Of a DNA stretch of 45,449 nucleotides, positions 10,614 to 18,983 are shown piece after piece. The stretch comes from Rhodospirillales bacterium (GTDB lineage Bacteria > Pseudomonadota > Alphaproteobacteria > UBA828), in assembly GCA_028818565.1 (NCBI GenBank), contig JAPPNV010000029.1:1-45449 (forward strand), given 5' to 3'. Below the pieces are notes generated by a model, which was given only the letters and a program-made list of their open reading frames with translations, was not told the origin of the DNA and searched no databases. Position numbers and translations under genes: made by a program. Numbering within the stretch: position 1 is the first letter of the stretch; each line of letters begins with the position of its first letter.

Positions 10614-11963
10614 TCAGCGGCCCGCCACGGTCATGCCATCGATGCGCACGGTCGGGCTGTCGACCCCATAGCGGAACTCAAGATCGCTGGCTGGTGTGAG
10701 GTGGCGGAACATCTCCCTGAGATTGCCGGCGACGGTGACCTCGCTCACCGGATAGGCGATCTCGCCCTGCTCGATCCAGAAGCCTGCCGCACCCCGGCTG
10801 TAGTCGCCTGTCACCATGTTCACGCCCATGCCGATCAGTTCGGTCACGTAGAGACCGCTGGTCACGCCGCCGATCAGGGCCTCTGCGCTCTCAGCGCCGG
10901 GTTCCAGCCAAAGGTTGCTGCATGAGGGCGAAGGCGGCCCGCTGGTCCCGCGCGAGGCATGGCCGGTGCTGGCAAGGTCGAGCTGGCGCGCGGAGCGGCT
11001 GTCGAGCAGCCAGGTTTGCAGCACGCCGTCAGCGACGATCGCACGCCGTTCCGTCGCCACGCCCTCACCGTCAAAGGGTCGTGAGCGCAGCCCCCGCGCC
11101 CGATGCGGGTCGTCCACGACGGTGGAGCCGGACGCGAACACCGCGGTCTCCAGCGCGTCCTTCAGGAAGCTGGTTCCGCGCGCGATCGACGGGCCGGAGA
11201 TTGCGCCGGCAAGGCGGGAGAGCAGCCCGCCCGAGATCCGAGTGTCGTAGACCACCGGCACCTGGCCCGATCGCGCCTTGCGGGCGCCGAGGCGGCGCAC
11301 CGCGCGCTCTCCGGCGCGTCTGCCGACGGCCGTGGGGTCTTCCAGATCGGCTTCGTGCACCGCCGACGACCACCAGTAGTCGCGTTCCATCCCGGTGCCT
11401 TCTCCGGCCAGCGCCGCGGCGCTCACCGAATACCGACTGCTCGCGTAGCCGCCGGCGAAGCCGTCGCTGGTCACGAGCATCGCCTCTGACCGGCCCCAGC
11501 CGGCTCCAGCGCCTTCGGAGTTGGTGACACCGGCGACGGCGCGGGCCGCGTCCTCGGCCGCCAGTGCTCGCTCCATCAGTTCGTCCGGGCCGGGCTCCCC
11601 CGCATCGGCGAGGTCGAGGGAGGGCCAGTCCCGGGCGAGCCGCGCCGGATCGGCGAGTCCGGCATAGGGGTCCTCCGGCACCGCCCGCGCCATGGCGATC
11701 GCCCGCTCGGCGAGAGGTGCGAGCGCGCCTTTCGAGATGTCGGTGGTGGAAACGTTTGCCTGCCGGGCGCCGACAAAGACGCGCAAGCCGAGGTCGCGGC
11801 TCTCCGCCCGGGTGAGTTCCTCCGGCTCGCCCAGGCGACATCCAGCGTCGAGCGTGCTGCTCTTCAGCAGCACGGCGTCGGCGGCGTCAGCGCCGAGACG
11901 ACTTGCCAAGGCGATCAGCCCCTGCAGCAGGTCCAGGGGCTCGGCGGCTTCAGAGATTGCCAT
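10614..11963 (-). CDS. pmbA: TldD/PmbA family protein, PmbA (TldE) type
   Basis: PmbA pairs with TldD in a heterodimeric metalloprotease implicated in microcin maturation and unfolded-peptide degradation; PmbA itself lacks the HExxxH zinc site. No such motif is present here, which fits PmbA and not TldD. Typical segments are LGLRVFVGARQANVSTTD, VYDTRISGGLLSRLAGAISG, ATERRAIVADGVLQTWLLDS and NMVTGDYSRGAAGFWIE. I moved the start to the ATG at 11963 (449 aa): the extra 48 residues of the track's ORF lie antiphase to msrA and look unconserved. It precedes msbA with an 87-base gap in which I see nothing clear. Confidence 0.92.
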   Translation of the reverse strand: MAISEAAEPLDLLQGLIALASRLGADAADAVLLKSSTLDAGCRLGEPEELTRAESRDLGLRVFVGARQANVSTTDISKGALAPLAERAIAMARAVPEDPYAGLADPARLARDWPSLDLADAGEPGPDELMERALAAEDAARAVAGVTNSEGAGAGWGRSEAMLVTSDGFAGGYASSRYSVSAAALAGEGTGMERDYWWSSAVHEADLEDPTAVGRRAGERAVRRLGARKARSGQVPVVYDTRISGGLLSRLAGAISGPSIARGTSFLKDALETAVFASGSTVVDDPHRARGLRSRPFDGEGVATERRAIVADGVLQTWLLDSRSARQLDLASTGHASRGTSGPPSPSCSNLWLEPGAESAEALIGGVTSGLYVTELIGMGVNMVTGDYSRGAAGFWIEQGEIAYPVSEVTVAGNLREMFRHLTPASDLEFRYGVDSPTVRIDGMTVAGR

Positions 11964-12012
11964 CAGCGCAGAAGTACGGTCGCGGGCTCTCGCAGAGAAT
12001 CGGCGACGCCGG

Positions 12013-12486
12013 TCAAACGCGGAAGAGGCCGGCGTGGATGCGCCGGTTCTTCTCGAAGTACTGCTGGTGGTAATCCTCGGCCATCCAGAATTCCGCGGCA
12101 GGCTCAATTTGAGTCGCGATGGGGTGCCCCGCAGCCACGAGCTTCGCCTGGCTCGCTTCTGCGGCCTCTTTCTGCGCCTCAGAGCGGTAGAAAATGACCG
12201 TGCGATACTGGGTGCCGATGTCGGGCCCCTGGCGGTTCACCTGGGTCGGGTCGTGGACCTGCCAGAAGAGCCCCAGTAGCTGCTCGTAGCTCACCCGCTC
12301 GGGGTCGAAGACGACCCGCACCACCTCCGCATGGCCGGTCTGGCCGCTGCACACGTCGTAGTAGCCAGGCTCGGCCGTGTGGCCGCCAGCGTAGCCGACC
12401 GCAGTCTCGACGACGCCATCGACCCGGCGAAACGCGGCCTCGACGCCCCAGAAGCAGCCCGCTCCGAATATCGCCGTCTCAGTCAT
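12013..12486 (-). CDS. msrA: Peptide-methionine (S)-S-oxide reductase MsrA
   Basis: MsrA repairs the S-epimer of methionine sulfoxide in proteins using a catalytic cysteine and thioredoxin. The N-terminal [19 protein letters not shown] carries the invariant GCFWG site. [43 protein letters not shown] and [16 protein letters not shown] are all conserved. I chose the ATG at 12486 (157 aa) because the family starts just before this motif; the track ORF adds 20 unlikely residues. GAGGGCGAG directly upstream is a usable ribosome binding site. It is divergent from an acyl-CoA dehydrogenase gene. Confidence 0.95.
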   Translation of the reverse strand: MTETAIFGAGCFWGVEAAFRRVDGVVETAVGYAGGHTAEPGYYDVCSGQTGHAEVVRVVFDPERVSYEQLLGLFWQVHDPTQVNRQGPDIGTQYRTVIFYRSEAQKEAAEASQAKLVAAGHPIATQIEPAAEFWMAEDYHQQYFEKNRRIHAGLFRV

Positions 12487-12518
12487 CTCGCCCTCATACC
12501 CGTTTCTTCCTTGTGTGT

Positions 12519-12546
12519 TAGATAGCACCTCGCGGAGATGCGGCAA
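12519..12546 (-). promoter_or_regulatory. Candidate msrA promoter
   Basis: On the minus strand TTGCCG (12541-12546) and TATCTA (12519-12524) are spaced by 16 bases within the 83-base divergent gap. The -10 has four matches to consensus. It is plausible but not strong; no operator is evident. Confidence 0.35.
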
Positions 12547-12569
12547 ACAAAAGCGGCAGGAGTCACGGC

Positions 12570-13832
12570 ATGGTGAACGGAATTGAGACGGCGAGCGACT
12601 ACGAGGCCTACCGCAAGCGGGTCTTCGACTTCCTCTGGCGGGAGGTCGAGCCCCGGGCGAGCGAGATGGAGCGCACGGGCAAATTCCCGCAGGACGCGCT
12701 CTTCCCGCAGTTCCGCGACCACGGCCTCTTCGGAGCGGTCATTCCGGAGGAATACGGCGGTATCGCGCTGAGCTGCACCCAGTACCTGCCGCTGCTCGCC
12801 GAGTTCTCGAAGGTCTCGGGCGTTGTCCGGGTGCTGCTGCACGTCCACAACACGAGCGCGCGGGCGATCGTCGCCTACGGCACCGAGGCGCAGAAGAGGG
12901 CGCTGCTGCCGGCGCTCGCGACCGGCAAGCAGTCGCTCACCTTCGCCATCACCGAGCCCAATTCCGGGAGCGGCATGGATGTCGGCACCCATGCCAGGCG
13001 CGAGGGCGACCACTGGATCGTGAACGGCGCGAAGCACTACATCACCAATGCCGACTTCGCGACCGGCCACCTGATCTGCTGCCGCACCGGCGCGCGCGGC
13101 GACCGCCGCGGGCTCACCGCGCTGGTAGTGCCCACCGGCGCACCCGGCTTCACCATCGAGCCCATGCCCGACATGATGGGCAACAATGGACCGCCCCACG
13201 GCATCCTGCGCTTTCAGGACACGCCGGTGCCGGCGGATAGCATGGTGGGTGCCGAGGGCGACGGCCTCGACGTCTTCCTCGGCGAGCTGGAGCCGAGCCG
13301 CGTCTTCGTCGCCGCGAGCTCGCTCGGCACCGCCGAGCGCGCGCTGGAGATCGCCCTCCACTTCGCGGGCGAGCGTATCACCTTCGGCCGGCCCATCGCC
13401 GCGCGGCCGTCGGTGCAATCGGAGCTCGCCGACATGGCTCGCGACGTCTATGCGCTTCGCCTCATCCTGGACGATGTGGCCGCCAAGATCGACCGCGAGG
13501 AGCCGTGCGCGGTGGAGGCCTCCATCGCCAAGCTGTTCGGGCTCGAGACCGTGATGCGGGTGACCGACAAGGCGATGGACGTGGTCGGCGGGCGCGCCTA
13601 CTTCACCGACTACCCCTATCCGCTGGAGCGGCTCTACCGCGAATGCCGGATCAACATGCTGGAGGAAGGCACGCCCTCGATCCAGCGGCTGGTCATCGCG
13701 CGCAGCCTGCTCCGTCAGCCGGTGCCGCTCGATATCGGCACGCTTGGCGCGCCCTATCAGCCGGCGGGCACCGATCCGGCTCTCGGCGACCGGCCGCCGC
13801 ACGACCTCACTTACGCCCACGCGGAGGAATAG
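12570..13832 (+). CDS. Acyl-CoA dehydrogenase family flavoprotein
   Basis: Acyl-CoA dehydrogenases make trans-2-enoyl-CoA with FAD as cofactor and pass electrons to ETF. The 420-residue protein shows the three-domain family layout: helical N-terminus ([26 protein letters not shown]), central beta domain with [17 protein letters not shown], and C-terminal helices with [19 protein letters not shown]. The catalytic glutamate sits in [20 protein letters not shown] short Pro-rich tail after ~residue 390 is extra. It stands alone, divergent from msrA and 24 bases before the convergent mobA, so its substrate cannot be inferred from partners. It is the first of three acyl-CoA dehydrogenase paralogues in the window. 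Confidence 0.92.
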   Translation: MVNGIETASDYEAYRKRVFDFLWREVEPRASEMERTGKFPQDALFPQFRDHGLFGAVIPEEYGGIALSCTQYLPLLAEFSKVSGVVRVLLHVHNTSARAIVAYGTEAQKRALLPALATGKQSLTFAITEPNSGSGMDVGTHARREGDHWIVNGAKHYITNADFATGHLICCRTGARGDRRGLTALVVPTGAPGFTIEPMPDMMGNNGPPHGILRFQDTPVPADSMVGAEGDGLDVFLGELEPSRVFVAASSLGTAERALEIALHFAGERITFGRPIAARPSVQSELADMARDVYALRLILDDVAAKIDREEPCAVEASIAKLFGLETVMRVTDKAMDVVGGRAYFTDYPYPLERLYRECRINMLEEGTPSIQRLVIARSLLRQPVPLDIGTLGAPYQPAGTDPALGDRPPHDLTYAHAEE

Positions 13833-13856
13833 CGGCGTAACGATGCTCTGCGGGGG

Positions 13857-14480
13857 TCAGAGCGCGGGGCCGTGGTCCGCGATCAGGCGCTCGGCCTCGG
13901 CCAGGTCGTCTTCGCGGTTGGCGTTGAAGAACGGGTCTACCGGAGCACAGGGGAAGGCGACCTCCACCAGTCTGTGACTTGCGGTCCAGCGGTCGATCTT
14001 GCGTTCGCCCTGCTCCACCAGGGCGTCGCGCAAGTCGGCGCGGAGCTCCACCGGCCAGAGCCCGAACACCGGATGCGTCCGCCCGCCCGAGGCGGCGCAG
14101 GCAAGATCGGCGCCCGCAAGGTCGCGGGCCTCCACCATCGCCTCGACCAGATCACGCGGCAGGAACGGCGCATCGGTAGCGAAACTGGCCACCAAGGGGT
14201 GGTGGGGTGCGTGTTCCGCCGCCCAGTCGAGCGCGGTCAGGATACCGGCGAGCGGGCCAGCGAAACCTTCCACCACATCGGCCACCACCGGCAGGCCGTA
14301 TGACGCGAAGCGCGCGGGATCGCCGTTGGCGTTGAGGATCAGCGGGCCAACCTGGGGGGCTGTGCGCGCAATCACCCGCGCGAGCAGAGTCTCGCCGGCA
14401 AGGGGCCTCAGGCACTTGTCGCCGCCCCCCATGCGCCGCGCCAGGCCGCCGGCGAGCAGCACTCCCGCAACTGCCGTCAT
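13857..14480 (-). CDS. mobA: Molybdenum cofactor guanylyltransferase MobA
   Basis: MobA joins GMP to molybdopterin to form the guanine dinucleotide cofactor used by DMSO-reductase-type enzymes. The start [24 protein letters not shown] is the GTP-binding LAGGxSxRMGxxDK motif. [28 protein letters not shown] and the C-terminal [11 protein letters not shown] (NxNTPxDL-like) complete the family pattern. I chose the ATG at 14480 (207 aa, normal length); the 31 residues added by the track ORF are unconserved. A molybdenum-hydroxylase subunit begins at the right end of the window, but that class normally uses another cofactor form, so the two need not be linked. Confidence 0.93.
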   Translation of the reverse strand: MTAVAGVLLAGGLARRMGGGDKCLRPLAGETLLARVIARTAPQVGPLILNANGDPARFASYGLPVVADVVEGFAGPLAGILTALDWAAEHAPHHPLVASFATDAPFLPRDLVEAMVEARDLAGADLACAASGGRTHPVFGLWPVELRADLRDALVEQGERKIDRWTASHRLVEVAFPCAPVDPFFNANREDDLAEAERLIADHGPAL

Positions 14481-14548
14481 GGGCGGCACACCACCCGCTG
14501 TTGTTGCCCCAAGACTTCTGACATTCGCCGATGGTCGCCGGTTTGCTC

Positions 14549-14563
14549 GCGCTTGAAAAGCGC
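14549..14563. repeat. Short inverted repeat in the mobA/ubiK divergent region
   Basis: GCGCTT-GAA-AAGCGC is a perfect 6-bp inverted repeat with a 3-base centre, lying between the divergent mobA and ubiK-like genes. It could be an operator or a chance GC-rich palindrome. No convincing promoter pair was found around it. Confidence 0.3.
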
Positions 14564-14639
14564 TCAGGCTCAATCCATCTCACGCTGTAGGGAGCGCACG
14601 CCTCCATGGCATACTGACGTCCAGATGGGGAGACTGCCG

Positions 14640-14936
14640 ATGCAGACCGACAGCCATATTCTGGACGACGTGGCCCGGGTCGCCACCGGGGCGATGGGGG
14701 CTGCGAGCGGCCTCAAGGGCGAGCTCGATGCCATGGTCAAGCGGCGCCTCGAAGGGATCCTGGCAAGCATGGATCTGGTCCCGCGGGACGAGTTCGACGC
14801 CGTGAAGGAGATGGCGGCGCGCGCCCGAAGTGAGAGCGAGGCGCTGGCCGAGCGCGTCGCCCAGCTCGAAGCGAGGCTCGCGGCGGCCGGAGCCGCGTCG
14901 CAGGCCGGCGCCGGGGAGGCAGACGATGGACGATAA
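14640..14936 (+). CDS. BMFP-domain / UbiK-like accessory protein
   Basis: This family (COG2960) comprises small coiled-coil proteins; the enterobacterial UbiK assists aerobic ubiquinone synthesis with UbiJ, and the Brucella member was described as membrane fusogenic (BMFP). The 98-residue product matches by length and by SGLKGELDAMVKRRLEGIL, MDLVPRDEFDAVKEMA and a final heptad-like coiled coil (AERVAQLEARLAA). I chose the ATG at 14640 (MQTDSHILDDVARVATGA). Its end overlaps the DUF1244 gene by 11 bases, so they share an mRNA. Which of the two proposed family roles applies here is unknown. Confidence 0.85.
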   Translation: MQTDSHILDDVARVATGAMGAASGLKGELDAMVKRRLEGILASMDLVPRDEFDAVKEMAARARSESEALAERVAQLEARLAAAGAASQAGAGEADDGR

Positions 14937-15228
14937 GACCCAGATCGAGCTGGAGGCCGCCGCCTTTCGCACCCTCGTCGCGCATCTGCGCGAGCGCACG
15001 GACGTGCAGAACATCGAGTTGATGAACCTCGCCGGCTTTTGCCGCAACTGCCTCTCCAAATGGTACCGCGCCGCCGCCGAAGAGAAAGGCCTCGACATGG
15101 ACCTGGAGGAGGCGCGACAGCTGGTCTACGGCATGACCTACGCGGAGTGGAAGGAGCACTTCCAGACCGAGGCGACGCCCGAGCAGAAGGCCAAGTACGC
15201 CGAGGAGGCCGCGAAGCACGGCTTCTGA
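14926..15228 (+). CDS. DUF1244 family protein
   Basis: A 100-residue soluble protein of unknown function that matches the DUF1244 family, widespread in proteobacteria. Recognisable segments are AAAFRTLVAHLRERTDVQNI, MNLAGFCRNCLSKWYR with a CxxC pair, and YGMTYAEWKEHFQTEATPEQ. The ATG at 14926 follows GGGGAGG at a good distance. It overlaps the ubiK-like gene upstream. The CRNC pair could bind a metal, but that is speculation. Confidence 0.88.
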   Translation: MDDKTQIELEAAAFRTLVAHLRERTDVQNIELMNLAGFCRNCLSKWYRAAAEEKGLDMDLEEARQLVYGMTYAEWKEHFQTEATPEQKAKYAEEAAKHGF

Positions 15229-15341
15229 TTGGCCCAATCTGTCTTCTCAGTCGCCGGGCGCTCGCTGCGCTCGTCAGTGCCACCGCTGGACGACGCAACC
15301 AATTTCAAATGGGTGTTTGGTCTTGGGGCGATGGCGGCGTA

Positions 15342-15650
15342 TCAACCCGAAGCCTGCATTCGGTCGCTGTCATGCAACGAAGGCAGGCGTGCAATATCCG
15401 CGCCGTGCTTCTGCTCGGCGCGTCTCAACTCGTAGAGCTTTTGCAGGTTGAGCCAGAATTCCCCCGACGTCCCGAAGAAATGCCCCAGCCGCAGTGCCGT
15501 GTCGCCGGTGACGGCGCGGCGGCCGTTGAGGATTTCGGTAATGCGATTCACCGGCACCTCGATCCGCCGCGCGAGTTCCGCGGCGCTCATTTCGAGGGCG
15601 TCGAGATCCTCACGCAGCGTCTCACCCGGATGAATAGCCTCGCGAGACAT
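15342..15650 (-). CDS. higA: HigA-type antitoxin, XRE-family HTH
   Basis: HigA neutralises the HigB ribonuclease and represses its own operon. The 102-residue product starts MSREAIHPGETLREDLDAL, the usual HigA opening, and carries a lambda-repressor-like helix-turn-helix (MSAAELARRIEVPVNRITEILNGRRAVTGDTALRLGHFFG), then FWLNLQKLYELRRAE, the family C-terminus. I chose the ATG at 15650 over the longer ORF, whose extra 37 residues lie within the toxin gene in another frame. It lies 14 bases after higB; toxin-first order is typical of higBA. Confidence 0.93.
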   Translation of the reverse strand: MSREAIHPGETLREDLDALEMSAAELARRIEVPVNRITEILNGRRAVTGDTALRLGHFFGTSGEFWLNLQKLYELRRAEQKHGADIARLPSLHDSDRMQASG

Positions 15651-15664
15651 GTCGTGCTTCCTTC

Positions 15665-15946
15665 TCAATGATAGTCGACGATTTCCACCTTGGCCGGGCC
15701 AGGGCTTCCCTCCGGCCATTCGAAACAGATGCGCCACTGGTCGTTTATCCTGATACTCCACTGCCCCTTGCGACGGCCCCTCAGGGCTTCAAGCCGGTTG
15801 CCGGGGCGCATAAGGTCACGCAGTCCCGTGGCCGCGTCGAGCTGGTCCAGCTTGCGCGACGCGGTGCGAGCGAATCCAGAAAAGGCTGGCACCCTGCGGC
15901 CACGATAGAAGTCCTCCGTTCTCTTGTTCGCAAAACCGACTATCAA
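15665..15946 (-). CDS. higB: HigB-type toxin, RelE/ParE superfamily
   Basis: HigB toxins are RelE-fold ribonucleases that cut mRNA on the ribosome. The 93-residue protein has the family pattern: MIVGFANKRTEDFYRGRRVP at the start, KLDQLDAATGLRDLMRPGNRLEAL in the middle, and the core GQWSIRINDQWRICFEW, where Arg and aromatic residues support catalysis. KVEIVDYH is the usual C-terminus. Length is normal and the frame is intact, so the pair is probably functional. The gene is preceded by a promoter overlapped by an inverted repeat. Confidence 0.93.
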   Translation of the reverse strand: MIVGFANKRTEDFYRGRRVPAFSGFARTASRKLDQLDAATGLRDLMRPGNRLEALRGRRKGQWSIRINDQWRICFEWPEGSPGPAKVEIVDYH

Positions 15947-15979
15947 CGTGCTTTTGTACGTCCGTGGCCACCGTTTTCA

Positions 15980-16008
15980 GCGTAAGGAGAAAATCCGCGT
16001 TACGTCAA
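15980..16008 (-). promoter_or_regulatory. Candidate higBA promoter with overlapping operator
   Basis: On the minus strand TTGACG (16003-16008) and TTACGC (15980-15985) are separated by 17 bases, about 35 bases before the higB start. The inverted repeat CGTAA-N14-TTACG (15981-15985 and 16000-16004) overlaps both elements. Such placement suits autorepression by HigA, but the repeat is short and the -10 is weak. Confidence 0.4.
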
Positions 16009-16184
16009 GCATAATGCCGGCGCCGAGCCTTCAGGCACTTTTCATCTGCTCGGCCGGCGGTTTGGCCCTATTCAGATCTAATGCCCGGTGGCTGCCGGTT
16101 GCGGTTGTACGTCCGGCGCCTGTAGTAAGAACGCCAACGAGGGCATGACGCCCCGCACAACTTCCTTCGAGAGCGAGGCCGTCG

Positions 16185-17273
16185 ATGACGAAACCGGTCG
16201 GCATCGGGTTCCTGGGTTCGCAGTTCGTGAGCGGAATTCACGCCCGCGCGCTGGTGCGCAACCCCCATGCGACACTCATCGGCGTGGCGTCGCCCACACC
16301 CGGCAATGCCGGGACCTTCGCCCAGACTTATGGCCTGCCCCACCACTGGACCGACCACCGCCCGCTGCTCGCGCGCGACGATATCGACATGGTGGTCATC
16401 GGCACGCCCAACGACACCCATTGCCCGCTGGTGCTGGACTGCGCGGCTGCCGGCAAGCACGTCGTGCTGGAGAAGCCGATGTGCCTGAGCATGGCCGAGG
16501 CCGACAGCATGATCGCCGCCTGCGCCGATGCCGGCGTGCTCTTCATGTATGCGGAAGAGCTGTGCTTCGCGCCCAAGTACATGCGCTTGAAGTCTCTACT
16601 CGACGCCGGTGCGCTCGGCCGCCCCACTCTCGTCAAGCAGTCCGAGAAGCATGACGGCCCTCACGCGCCCCACTTCTGGGATGTCGAGCGCGCAGGCGGC
16701 GGCGTGCTGGCGGACATGGGCTGCCACGGCATCGCCTTCGCCCGCTGGATGCTGGATCGCGCGCCGATCGTCTCGGTCTACGCCCAGCTTTCGACGCAGG
16801 TGCACGGCGACAAGACCAGGGGCGAGGACAACGCGCTGCTTATCCTGGAGTTCGAAGGCGGCTGCTTCTTCCTCAACGAGACCAGCTGGACCAAGCTCGG
16901 CGGCATGGACGACCGGGCCGAGGTGCACGGCTCCGAAGGAGTGGCTTACGCCGACCTGCTCCACGGCAACTCTATCGAGACCTACAGCAGCGGAGGCTAC
17001 GACTACGCGGTGGAGAAGGCGGGCGGCACCCAGGGCTGGAGCTTCACCATCTACGAGGAGGAGTGGAACTACGGCTTCTGGGGCGAGTTCGACCACTTCG
17101 TGGATTGCGTGCAGAACGGTACGGCGCCGCTAGTGACCGGGGAGGACGCGCGCGCGGTGCAGGAGGTGCTGTTCGCGGCTTACGAGTCCGCGCGCACCGG
17201 CGCCAGGGTCGCGCTGCCGTTCAGGTCCAGCGCGGCCAAGCCCTGGGATCTGTGGCAGGGCGGCGCGGGCTAA
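16185..17273 (+). CDS. Gfo/Idh/MocA family sugar oxidoreductase
   Basis: Members of this family oxidise or epimerise sugars and cyclitols with NAD(P). The 362-residue protein has an N-terminal Rossmann fold beginning GIGFLGSQFVSGIHARALV, the signature LEKPMCLSM near residue 100 with the catalytic lysine, and the C-terminal substrate domain with WDVERAGGGVLADMGCHG (conserved GGxxxDxGxH). Glycine at the third position of the first loop is replaced (GFLGSQ), a small departure from GxGxxG. It is followed 4 bases later by an AgaI/NagB-type enzyme and a ROK kinase, which points to amino-sugar or hexose catabolism. The substrate is unknown. Confidence 0.88.
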   Translation: MTKPVGIGFLGSQFVSGIHARALVRNPHATLIGVASPTPGNAGTFAQTYGLPHHWTDHRPLLARDDIDMVVIGTPNDTHCPLVLDCAAAGKHVVLEKPMCLSMAEADSMIAACADAGVLFMYAEELCFAPKYMRLKSLLDAGALGRPTLVKQSEKHDGPHAPHFWDVERAGGGVLADMGCHGIAFARWMLDRAPIVSVYAQLSTQVHGDKTRGEDNALLILEFEGGCFFLNETSWTKLGGMDDRAEVHGSEGVAYADLLHGNSIETYSSGGYDYAVEKAGGTQGWSFTIYEEEWNYGFWGEFDHFVDCVQNGTAPLVTGEDARAVQEVLFAAYESARTGARVALPFRSSAAKPWDLWQGGAG

Positions 17274-17277
17274 ACCG

Positions 17278-18006
17278 GTGCGCGTTACTGTCCTGCCGGA
17301 CCGGGAGGCGCTGGATCGGGAAGCGGCGGCGCTCATTTGGGAGGCGGCGGAGGCCAAGCCTGACCTCTTGATCTGTCTCGCGAGCGGGGGGACGCCGACC
17401 GGCACCTACGCGTTGCTGACCGCTGCGCCCGAGCGGCTCGGGAGAGCGCGCTTCATCCAGCTCGACGAGTGGGCGGGCCTCGGCCCGGAAGATCCCGCGA
17501 GCTGCGCCAACTACCTGGAGCGCACGGTGCGCGGTCCCCTCGCAGTGTCACCAGAGCGCTGGACCGGATTTTGCGGCGATGCGCCCGGTGCAGCCGCCGA
17601 GTGTCAGCGGGTGGCAGCAGCGCTGGAGGATGCGGGGCCCATCGACCTCTGCATTCTGGGGCTCGGGCTGAACGGTCATCTGGCGCTGAATGAACCGGCC
17701 GAATGCTTCGATCCCTTCTGCCACGTCGCCACGCTTGCGGCGCAGTCTCGCACCCATCCGATGCTGGTCGAGACCGCCGCTCCGGTCCGCCAAGGGCTGA
17801 CGCTCGGTCTGGGCGACATCCTGCGCTCCCGCCGCATCCTGCTGATGGTATCCGGCGGCGCCAAGAGGGCACCCCTCGCGCAGCTTGCGGCCCGGCGTGT
17901 CACGCCGACGCTGCCCGCGTCGTTCCTGTGGCTCCACGGAGACGCCCACTGCCTCTGCGACCGGGAAGCGGCGAAGGACACCGGCCTCGAGGGTGCGGGC
18001 CAATGA
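17278..18006 (+). CDS. Galactosamine/glucosamine-6-phosphate isomerase-deaminase (AgaI/NagB family)
   Basis: These enzymes convert hexosamine-6-phosphate to keto-sugar phosphate and ammonia. The 242-residue product shows CLASGGTPTGTYALL (phosphate loop), FIQLDEWAGL with the catalytic acid, and LGLGLNGHLALNEPA, the deaminase signature. The C-terminal stretch (HPMLVETAAPVRQGLTLGL, LPASFLWLHGDAHCLCD) resembles the galactosamine-type AgaI more than classical NagB, as I remember those sequences. It starts with GTG at 17278, right after the upstream dehydrogenase, and ends with an ATGA overlap into the ROK kinase. A 6-phosphogluconolactonase is related but would lack the NGHLALNEP motif. Confidence 0.85.
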   Translation: MRVTVLPDREALDREAAALIWEAAEAKPDLLICLASGGTPTGTYALLTAAPERLGRARFIQLDEWAGLGPEDPASCANYLERTVRGPLAVSPERWTGFCGDAPGAAAECQRVAAALEDAGPIDLCILGLGLNGHLALNEPAECFDPFCHVATLAAQSRTHPMLVETAAPVRQGLTLGLGDILRSRRILLMVSGGAKRAPLAQLAARRVTPTLPASFLWLHGDAHCLCDREAAKDTGLEGAGQ

Positions 18007-18914
18007 GCCGCTACGCCCTCGGCGTCGACATCGGTGGCACCAAGATCGCCGTCGGCGCGGTCGATGGAACAGGCGCGGTGCATGCGCGGCGGACCATTGC
18101 GACCGACGCCGAGGCGGGCTTCGAGGCAGGGCTTGAGCGGCTCACCCGGGCCATCGACGAGACCCTGGCCGAGGCGAGCATCGATGTTGCTACGCTTGCA
18201 GGCATCGGCCTCGGCTGTCCCGGCCCCTTCGACGAAGCGAGCGGACGGATTGAGAATTTCTACACCCTCCCGGGTTGGGAGGGGAACGACATCGTGAGCC
18301 CGCTCGTCGCCTGCTTCGACACGCCGGTGCAGCTCATCAACGACGCGGATGCGGCGCTGCTGGGCGAGGCGCTGGCCGGCGCGGCCCAAGGCGCCCGCGT
18401 CGCGCTGATGCTGACCATCGGCACCGGCATCGGCGGCGCGGCGCTGATCGACGGCGCGATCCTCAGGGGTGCGGCGCGCGAGCATCCTGAGATCGGCCAT
18501 CTGATCGTCGACCCGACCGGGCCGGAGTGTTACTGCGGCAACCGAGGCTGCCTCGAATCCCTCGCCGCAGGGCCCGCGCTCGCGCGCGCGGGCGCGGAGT
18601 TCGGCTACGCGGATGCCGAGGCCGTCTTCGCCGCCGCCGAAGCCGGGGCGGACTCCGCCAAGGCGATCATCGTCCGCAGCACGGACGCGATGGAGACGGC
18701 GGCCTGGAGCCTTGTGCATACCCTCCTGCCCGAGGTGCTCCTCATCGGGGGTGGCATCGGCGAGCGCCACTTCGCGCTCTATCGCGAGGCTGCCGAGCGT
18801 GCCATCGCGCGCGCCGTGCTCCCTCCCGCCGGCGCGATCCGCGTGGTCAAGGCTGCGCTCGGCAACGATGCGGGCATGGTGGGCGCCGCGGCGTTGATGC
18901 TCGACGATGCCTGA
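18003..18914 (+). CDS. ROK family sugar kinase
   Basis: ROK kinases phosphorylate hexoses, N-acetylglucosamine, N-acetylmannosamine and similar sugars. The 303-residue protein begins ALGVDIGGTKIAVGAVDG (ATP phosphate loop), has LTIGTGIGGAALIDG, and carries the ROK zinc motif HPEIGHLIVDPTGPECYCGNRGCLE with CxCGxxGCxE and the ExGH substrate contact. No DNA-binding domain precedes it, so it is an enzyme and not a NagC/Mlc-type repressor. I chose the ATG at 18003; the track's 100 extra residues overlap the isomerase in another frame. Coupled translation with the hexosamine-phosphate isomerase suggests it makes that enzyme's substrate. Confidence 0.9.
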   Translation: MSRYALGVDIGGTKIAVGAVDGTGAVHARRTIATDAEAGFEAGLERLTRAIDETLAEASIDVATLAGIGLGCPGPFDEASGRIENFYTLPGWEGNDIVSPLVACFDTPVQLINDADAALLGEALAGAAQGARVALMLTIGTGIGGAALIDGAILRGAAREHPEIGHLIVDPTGPECYCGNRGCLESLAAGPALARAGAEFGYADAEAVFAAAEAGADSAKAIIVRSTDAMETAAWSLVHTLLPEVLLIGGGIGERHFALYREAAERAIARAVLPPAGAIRVVKAALGNDAGMVGAAALMLDDA

Positions 18915-18932
18915 TCTCCATCGGGTTCAGGA

Positions 18933-18977
18933 CTGGGTCGATCCCAGCTTGACACCGGCGCTGCGGACTACGCATCT
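18933..18977 (+). promoter_or_regulatory. Candidate promoter and inverted repeat before the first BVMO
   Basis: CTGGG-TCGAT-CCCAG (18933-18947) is directly followed by TTGACA (18949-18954); a weak -10 (GCATCT) follows 17 bases later and would start transcription very near the ATG at 18984. The repeat next to a perfect -35 could be an operator. The poor -10 lowers confidence. Confidence 0.3.
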
Positions 18978-18983
18978 CGGCTG

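Noticed and set aside
12483-13820. 445-aa minus-strand ORF opposite the acyl-CoA dehydrogenase
   Set aside because: Antisense shadow; the plus strand encodes a full acyl-CoA dehydrogenase with its catalytic EGT motif.
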